Of a DNA stretch of 47,982 nucleotides, positions 44,928-47,982 are shown piece after piece. A program made the translations under genes and the position numbers. Source of the stretch: Gammaproteobacteria bacterium (GTDB lineage: Bacteria; Pseudomonadota; Gammaproteobacteria; Pseudomonadales; Halieaceae); contig JAUHYL010000027.1 of the NCBI GenBank assembly GCA_030426545.1, forward strand, positions 1-47,982, given 5' to 3'. Numbering within the stretch: the stretch's first letter is position 1; every line of letters starts with the position of its first letter. The notes below the pieces were generated by a model that ran no database searches, had not been told where the DNA came from, and worked only from the letters and a program-made list of their open reading frames with translations.

Positions 44928-47012
44928 TCAGGGTTGGGCCGTGCAGATGGCTTCCACCGCGCGCGCAGCGGAAGCGGTGGCGCCGGCTATCAGGCCAGGT
45001 CCGTTGCAGTCGCCAATCGCCCGCACACTGAAGCCCGCGCTTGTTAACGCCTCGGCGAGCGTGGTATCTCGTTCCGCATCGCCGGCAATAATCACATTGT
45101 CCGCGCGGATCTCACGCTCGCTCGCGTTGACTGCAATCACCACGCCGCTGGCGCTCACGCGCACGATATCGACAGCAGTATTGAGCACCACGCGCAGGCC
45201 ATCGAGGCGGTCCATATGCTCATGGCGCCGCTTCTTACCCACTTCGGGAATGATTTTGCGTGCGCTGGTCAGCACTTGCACCTGGCGACCCCGCCTGGCG
45301 ATGAATTCGGCCAGTTCGACAGCGGCCAGATCGGCTCCAACAATCACCACCCGTTTCCCCAGCGGCATCCAGGCCCGACTCACCGTGCGCAGAATGGCTG
45401 GCTTCAGGCAGCGCTGCAGCAGCGGCGACAGACCTTGCAGCAAGCGTTCCTGCCAACGGGGTAACCGCCCACGCTGTGGCGGGTCGATTCTACCGGTAAG
45501 CGCCTGGCGCAACAGTGCGCCGGTCAGTACACCCGGTGATTCGGCGCCGGGAATAGACGCTGTCGTGAGCCGCGCTCCGCTGGCGACCAGTACTTCATCG
45601 GGCGCCTCGGCGCGTACCAGTTCGGGTGTTGCCTGCGTGCCCAGGCGAACGTCCACCGGTAGCCGCGCCACTTCCGCCAGCAGCCAGCGCAAAAACCGTT
45701 CGTTGTCTGAGTGCACGGTTGCGGCCAATTGCAGTGAACCGCCCAGGCGCTGCTGTCGCTCTACCAGCACCACGCGGTGACCGGCCTCGGCTGCCAGTCG
45801 GGACGCTTCCAAACCGGCAGTGCCGGCGCCAATAATGAGGATTTTTTTCGATGCGGCCGGCACAGGGTAGTCCGCTTCCCTGCCCGAGTAGGGATTAATG
45901 GCACAGCCGAGATTGTCGTGCGTCTGCATGGAATCAATGCAGTTCTCGCAGGATATGCAGCGTCGTATACGTTGCGGCTGAGCGGACAACACCTTTGCAG
46001 GCAGGAACGGATCGGCCAACAGCGGCCGCGCCATGGCGATCAGGTCCGCCTTACCCTCGGCCAGTATCCGCTCCCCGACTTCAGGATCGTGTATGCGCCC
46101 CACCAGCATCACCGGCACGTCGACCACGCTCTTGATTGCGGCCGCCTGCGCGATATTGTGCGCGTCGCCGTACTCCGAACGCCCCACCATCATGGTCACC
46201 AGCGAATCAGAAATGCCGCCGCTAACGCGAAAACAATCCACCCCCGCTGCCACCAGCTCCGGCGCCAGCCGTTGCGTATCGTCCAGCGCCCTGCCCCCCG
46301 GCGTTCGCTCGTAACCAGAAATACTCAGGGTGACGGGAAAGTCCGTCCCCGCACGCGCTTTTATTTCACCGAGCACTTCGTTGATCAGCCGTGTGCGCGT
46401 CTCCGCGCGAAAGGCCGAATACTCGTCGGTGCGCTTGTTGCGCAGCGGCGACAGGAACGATGCCAGCAGGTTGTAACAGTGCGCGGCATGCAACTCTATT
46501 CCGTCGTAGCCCGCCTCCCTGGCCCGCCGCGCCGCCTCGCCGTACTGCCGGGCAATCGCGGGCAGTTCCGCGATATCCAGCGGCCGACTGTGCCAGCCCC
46601 AGACAGGAGCAACATTGACCGAGGGGCCCACTGGTTGCGGCCCGTCAAACATGGGCGCCACGCTTTCCGGGCCGGTATGGCTGATCTGCGGCTGCACCTT
46701 CGCGCCGTGTTCGTGGATGCGTTCGGTGATGCGGCGGTGACCCTCGATGAATCGATCGTGCCCCAGTGTCATTGAACGATGCATATAGCGATGCGTTTCA
46801 TCGACGGTGATCAATTCCATGGTGATCAAACCTACCCCGCCGCGGGCGCGCTCCTCGAAGTAGCGAATAAGGCGCTCGCTGGGTGTCTGATCATCATTGC
46901 AGTACGCGGTGGTCATCGGCGACATGACCATGCGGTTCTTCAACGACATACTGCCAATACGTGCGGGCGAGGCGAGTAACGGAAACTGGGTCACTGCCGG
47001 TTTGAAACTCAC
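44928..47012 (-). CDS. FadH/OYE-type NADH:flavin oxidoreductase with Fe-S cluster
   Basis: A 694-residue multidomain flavoenzyme built like 2,4-dienoyl-CoA reductase and trimethylamine dehydrogenase. Residues 1-340: OYE-type FMN TIM barrel with FPLLASPARIGSMSLKNRMV and GYDGIELHAAHCYNLLASFL. Then a 4Fe-4S site (CISCENCID followed by LGCAINP). The remainder is an FAD/NAD(P) module with ILIIGAGTAGLEASRLAAEAGH and a second VVIVGADLAAVELAEFI. Probably reduces a conjugated double bond in an acyl-CoA or cyclic enone. The start is GTG at 47,012, overlapping the MaoC gene stop by 4 bp (GTGA), so the two are coupled. Confidence 0.9.
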   Translation of the reverse strand: MSFKPAVTQFPLLASPARIGSMSLKNRMVMSPMTTAYCNDDQTPSERLIRYFEERARGGVGLITMELITVDETHRYMHRSMTLGHDRFIEGHRRITERIHEHGAKVQPQISHTGPESVAPMFDGPQPVGPSVNVAPVWGWHSRPLDIAELPAIARQYGEAARRAREAGYDGIELHAAHCYNLLASFLSPLRNKRTDEYSAFRAETRTRLINEVLGEIKARAGTDFPVTLSISGYERTPGGRALDDTQRLAPELVAAGVDCFRVSGGISDSLVTMMVGRSEYGDAHNIAQAAAIKSVVDVPVMLVGRIHDPEVGERILAEGKADLIAMARPLLADPFLPAKVLSAQPQRIRRCISCENCIDSMQTHDNLGCAINPYSGREADYPVPAASKKILIIGAGTAGLEASRLAAEAGHRVVLVERQQRLGGSLQLAATVHSDNERFLRWLLAEVARLPVDVRLGTQATPELVRAEAPDEVLVASGARLTTASIPGAESPGVLTGALLRQALTGRIDPPQRGRLPRWQERLLQGLSPLLQRCLKPAILRTVSRAWMPLGKRVVIVGADLAAVELAEFIARRGRQVQVLTSARKIIPEVGKKRRHEHMDRLDGLRVVLNTAVDIVRVSASGVVIAVNASEREIRADNVIIAGDAERDTTLAEALTSAGFSVRAIGDCNGPGLIAGATASAARAVEAICTAQP

Positions 47013-47533
47013 GTGTCTGCACCCGGGGTGCAGTCAGCGCCCGTATCCCGCTGCGGATCGCAGGCGATCAGGCTTGCTGCGCGAATGCTGAACACGGTCT
47101 CACCGTGCTGGTTTTCCAGCCGCGTGAGATAGCCGACAATGCCACAACCGGGCCGGCTGCTGGACGTTCGCAGGCTGTCGATGAGGGAGAAGCAGCGCAG
47201 CGTATCGCCCGCGTAAACCGGCTTGAGCATGCGCATCTCGTCGAAGCCCAGCCCCGCCACCGCCTGCTGCACCACACCGCTCTGCCAGCGCTGGCTGGTG
47301 CTGCAGAAGATCGAGAATATATGTGCAGAACAGGCCGTAAGTCCTTGAAATGCTGACTTTTTTGCAACCTCTTCATCGATATGGAAGGGCTGGGGATCCC
47401 ACTGGCTGGCGAAGCTGATAATTTCCGCGGCCGTGACCGTATGCACGCCCGCCGCGTGCTCCTGCCCCTGCACGTAATCGTCAAAATAAAAGGGCCGACC
47501 GGCCTGTTGTTGCGTCACGTCCTGTTCATCCAT
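47009..47533 (-). CDS. MaoC-like enoyl-CoA hydratase
   Basis: A 174-residue hot-dog-fold protein. The hydratase motif is visible as SQWDPQPFHIDEEVAKKSAF, with the Asp and His of the catalytic dyad, followed by GLTACSAH where the usual Gly-His/Ser turn lies. Expected to add water to an enoyl-CoA or act in a degradation route with the downstream FadH-like enzyme. The ATG at 47,533 is chosen; a GTG one codon earlier is also possible. The stop overlaps the next start by 4 bp. It lies 45 bp after the SDR gene at the window edge. Confidence 0.87.
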   Translation of the reverse strand: MDEQDVTQQQAGRPFYFDDYVQGQEHAAGVHTVTAAEIISFASQWDPQPFHIDEEVAKKSAFQGLTACSAHIFSIFCSTSQRWQSGVVQQAVAGLGFDEMRMLKPVYAGDTLRCFSLIDSLRTSSSRPGCGIVGYLTRLENQHGETVFSIRAASLIACDPQRDTGADCTPGADT

Positions 47534-47578
47534 CACTCATTCATTATTCACCTGCACGTAGCGAATCCTGCGCCTGCG

Positions 47579-47982
47579 TCATTCGACCAGGGGGCAGCGC
47601 TCGCGCTCCAGGTGGCCGCTTCGCACCATCCACGACAGGGTATCGGCAAAGGTCTCGCCTGGCTCGCGCAATGTCAGGCCGCGTTCCGCCAATGCAGAGG
47701 TGTTGGCAATGCGTGGCCACAGCGTAGCGTAACGCATGGTCTCGGCGGAAATCGGTGCATCGACGGGCCTGAAGCGTCGCACGACGTCGATCATTCGACC
47801 CAGCATGCGCAGCTTCCAGCCGCTCGCGGGAATACGCTTGAGTGTGCAACCGGATACCTGTTCCACGGTGGCTGCCAGCTCTGTCCACTTCAGGTACACA
47901 CCCGGCAGCAGGAAGCGGCCATCGCCACCGTCCGAGACCAGTGCTGCTATCAAGGCTGCACGGTCACGCACATCCACATGCT
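47579..47982 (-). CDS. extended SDR/NAD-dependent epimerase-type protein, N-terminus beyond window edge
   Basis: The last 134 residues of a longer protein are visible. The first ones (HVDVRDRAALIAALV) match the HVDDxA region of extended SDRs, just after their catalytic YxxxK, which would lie outside the window. The rest (GRFLLPGVYLKWTELAATVEQVSG, then a typical Leu-rich C-terminus) is consistent with a dihydroflavonol reductase-like or 3-beta-HSD-like member. It is in the same direction as the MaoC and FadH-like genes with 45 bp spacing, so likely in the operon. The catalytic residues cannot be checked. Confidence 0.7.
   Translation of the reverse strand, partial: HVDVRDRAALIAALVSDGGDGRFLLPGVYLKWTELAATVEQVSGCTLKRIPASGWKLRMLGRMIDVVRRFRPVDAPISAETMRYATLWPRIANTSALAERGLTLREPGETFADTLSWMVRSGHLERERCPLVE

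Noticed and set aside
45777-46775. 332-residue plus-strand open frame
   Set aside because: Antisense of the FadH-like flavoenzyme; Arg/His-rich with no motif.
1-47982. CRISPR arrays, insertion sequences, tRNA or rRNA genes
   Set aside because: No regularly spaced repeats, transposase motifs or cloverleaf-type sequences were seen on reading; a tool search for tRNA and small RNA would be needed to exclude small ones.

Overview
The window looks like the chromosome of a GC-rich marine gammaproteobacterium, probably close to the Halieaceae (OM60/NOR5) group. The basis is the pepA-holC-valS order, bolA-trhO, a full-length rapA, a wax ester synthase and a TonB-receptor-led catabolic island. This placement is inference from gene content; no database could be searched.

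Bases 1-19,062 are an accessory catabolic island, almost all on the minus strand. Read from its upstream (right) end it holds: a class III extradiol dioxygenase (MhpB type), a classical SDR, an SDR-derived protein carrying both halohydrin dehalogenase signatures, an HSL-type esterase, a flavin reductase (HsaB type), an LhgO-like FAD oxidoreductase, and a 911-residue MalT/AlkS-type LuxR regulator. These are followed by a luciferase-like monooxygenase, an alpha/beta hydrolase, an SMP-30 lactonase (the only plus-strand gene), a NudE-like Nudix hydrolase, a TonB-dependent receptor with its own terminator, a glutathione S-transferase, another SDR, an HsaA-type flavin-dependent hydroxylase, a C-C bond hydrolase (MhpC/HsaD type) and a 2-keto-4-pentenoate hydratase cut by the left edge. 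Together they make a plausible route: uptake, side-chain processing, ortho-hydroxylation of a phenol (HsaA/HsaB), meta cleavage (MhpB), hydrolysis (MhpC) and hydration (MhpD). The substrate is unknown. The halohydrin dehalogenase-like gene, GST, LhgO-like oxidase and luciferase-like enzyme are unusual for such a route and suggest a halogenated, epoxide- or ether-containing aromatic. An 18-bp dyad, ACCTAWCTTTGGNMAGGT, recurs in front of the TonB receptor, at the Nudix/SMP-30 divergent start and in front of mhpB, and may be the operator of a common regulator.

Bases 19,440-36,100 are mostly housekeeping: a secreted trypsin-like protease, trhO and bolA, an AraC regulator, a conserved acidic protein of unknown function, an OmpR/EnvZ-type two-component pair, an RDD membrane protein, pepA-holC-valS, two cold-shock-domain genes (one membrane-anchored), a TetR regulator, a secreted DUF3604 protein and a small methyltransferase.

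Bases 36,236-47,982 hold a periplasmic TPR protein with a TonB-C-like end, a wax ester synthase/DGAT with a long lysine/alanine-rich tail, a TatD nuclease, rapA, a GT4 glycosyltransferase, and a minus-strand operon (extended SDR, cut by the right edge; MaoC hydratase; FadH-like Fe-S flavoenzyme) that looks like acyl-CoA or alicyclic catabolism. No rRNA, tRNA, CRISPR array or insertion sequence was seen.
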